5,115 nt of DNA, taken from positions 1 to 5,115 of the forward strand of contig DAIDAQ010000070.1 of assembly GCA_027310535.1 (NCBI GenBank). The letters are read 5' to 3'. The notes under the pieces are model-generated. The model saw nothing but the letters and a program-made list of their open reading frames with translations. It was not told where the DNA came from and ran no database searches. A program made the translations under genes and the position numbers. Each line of letters starts with the position of its first letter. The first letter of the stretch is position 1. Of this stretch, positions 4,944 through 5,115 are shown piece by piece. The DNA is from Candidatus Micrarchaeaceae archaeon. Lineage in GTDB: Archaea > Micrarchaeota > Micrarchaeia > Micrarchaeales > Micrarchaeaceae.

Positions 4944-5024
4944 TCCAACAACTTCCGTTAATCTCTTTCCGTGCAAAAGTTGTTAGTTCTTGCCATCCAA
5001 CACAAAACTAACGACCATGTTGGA
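4944..5024. repeat. Nested direct and inverted repeats before the transposase-like frame
   Basis: TCCAACA occurs directly at 4944-4950 and 4996-5002 and inverted (TGTTGGA) at 5018-5024. The outer pair is bipartite: TCCAACA-N5-CGTTA (4944-4960) mirrors TAACG-N4-TGTTGGA (5009-5024). AACAACTT (4947-4954) also pairs with AAGTTGTT (4977-4984). This density of related arms next to a transposase-like start suggests an insertion-sequence end or binding sites for its protein, but the exact boundary cannot be fixed here. Confidence 0.4.
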
Positions 5025-5115
5025 AGGAGACTCCAATGTTCTCGGAGACCTTTACAGAAATTGCAAGGATGCACGCGAAAAGATAAGGTACGAGGCCTTG
5101 TATGCGGTAAGTAGG
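5017..5115 (+). CDS. Transposase-like protein (IS630-type N terminus), runs off right edge
   Basis: ATG 5017 opens a frame of 33 codons that continues past the window. The residues LGDLYRNCKDAREKIRYEALYAVSR (given in part: DLYRNCKDAR, then EKIRYEALYAVSR) resemble the segment just before the helix-turn-helix in archaeal IS630-like transposases. There a 'KxRYEALYLxSKG' helix leads into the DNA-binding turn. Only this N-terminal piece is visible; the DDE catalytic domain would lie to the right. The frame is open back to 4987 with a TTG at 4990, but ATG 5017 is the simplest start. No convincing TATA box or ribosome-binding site precedes it (GGAGA at 5026-5030 lies after the ATG). An alternative is a helix-turn-helix regulator of the integrated element. 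Confidence 0.5.
   Translation, partial: MLEGDSNVLGDLYRNCKDAREKIRYEALYAVSR

Larger units (their letters stand above)
4656..5115. mobile_element. Probable integrated element beginning at tRNA-Leu (continues past right edge)
   Basis: Three observations point to foreign DNA starting at the tRNA 3' end. An integrase-like N-terminal frame reads away from the tRNA, a transposase-like frame begins shortly after, and base composition drops visibly from the GC-rich genes to the left to AT-richer DNA. Integrating into tRNA 3' ends and carrying the integrase just inside one junction is typical of archaeal integrative elements and proviruses. A second copy of the tRNA 3' end, which would mark the other junction, is not present in this window, so the element's extent is unknown. 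Confidence 0.45.

Noticed and set aside
1..5115. CRISPR array, toxin-antitoxin pair or defence cluster
   Set aside because: No regularly spaced repeats are present. The AbrB-domain gene has no adjacent small toxin-like gene on its strand. No nuclease, helicase or reverse-transcriptase motifs were seen.

Overview
The window looks archaeal. It carries a Sec61-beta-type translocon subunit, an archaeal-type OBG/YchF-like GTPase with a C-terminal TGS domain, TATA-like boxes about 25-35 bases upstream of starts, very short leaders, GTG/TTG starts, and a tRNA without an encoded CCA. Compact divergent and convergent packing with few gaps, plus the P-loop spelling GAPNKGKST, hints at a small-genome archaeon (perhaps DPANN, for example Micrarchaeota). 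That placement is a weak inference; the domain-level call is much firmer.

Layout. (1) Positions 1-252, minus strand: the N-terminal 84 codons of an ADP-dependent NAD(P)H-hydrate dehydratase (nnrD), running off the left edge. It diverges from a plus-strand gene (about 293-1165) for an uncharacterised protein with an AbrB/SpoVT-like domain followed by helical, winged-helix-like regions. The start of that gene is unclear, because no ATG/GTG/TTG lies in frame where one is expected. (2) Positions 1192-1347, minus strand: a 51-residue Sec61-beta/SecG-type subunit. It diverges from a four-helix membrane protein (1422-1943) across a tight shared AT-rich promoter. (3) A hairpin at 1944-1980 lies between the convergent membrane-protein gene and the GTPase gene. 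(4) Positions 3184-4503 (APC-family amino-acid permease, TTG start) and 1995-3179 (GTPase) form a minus-strand operon with a 4-base gap.

(5) From about 4571 the character changes. A tRNA-Leu(CAG) gene is followed at once by an imperfect inverted repeat, then a strong TATA box and a GTG-started 67-codon reading frame. That frame resembles the N-terminal SAM-like domain of an archaeal tyrosine integrase but stops far short of a full integrase. Next come nested inverted repeats, and then the beginning (5017 to the right edge) of a protein resembling the N-terminal helix-turn-helix part of IS630-like transposases. The simplest reading is an integrated element using the tRNA-Leu 3' end as its attachment site, with its integrase truncated, possibly by an insertion sequence. 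The other junction lies outside the window.

The conserved genes (NAD(P)HX repair, protein secretion, ribosome-associated GTPase, amino-acid uptake) are core housekeeping functions. The less understood parts are the AbrB-winged-helix protein, the four-helix membrane protein beside Sec61-beta, and the tRNA-proximal mobile region.
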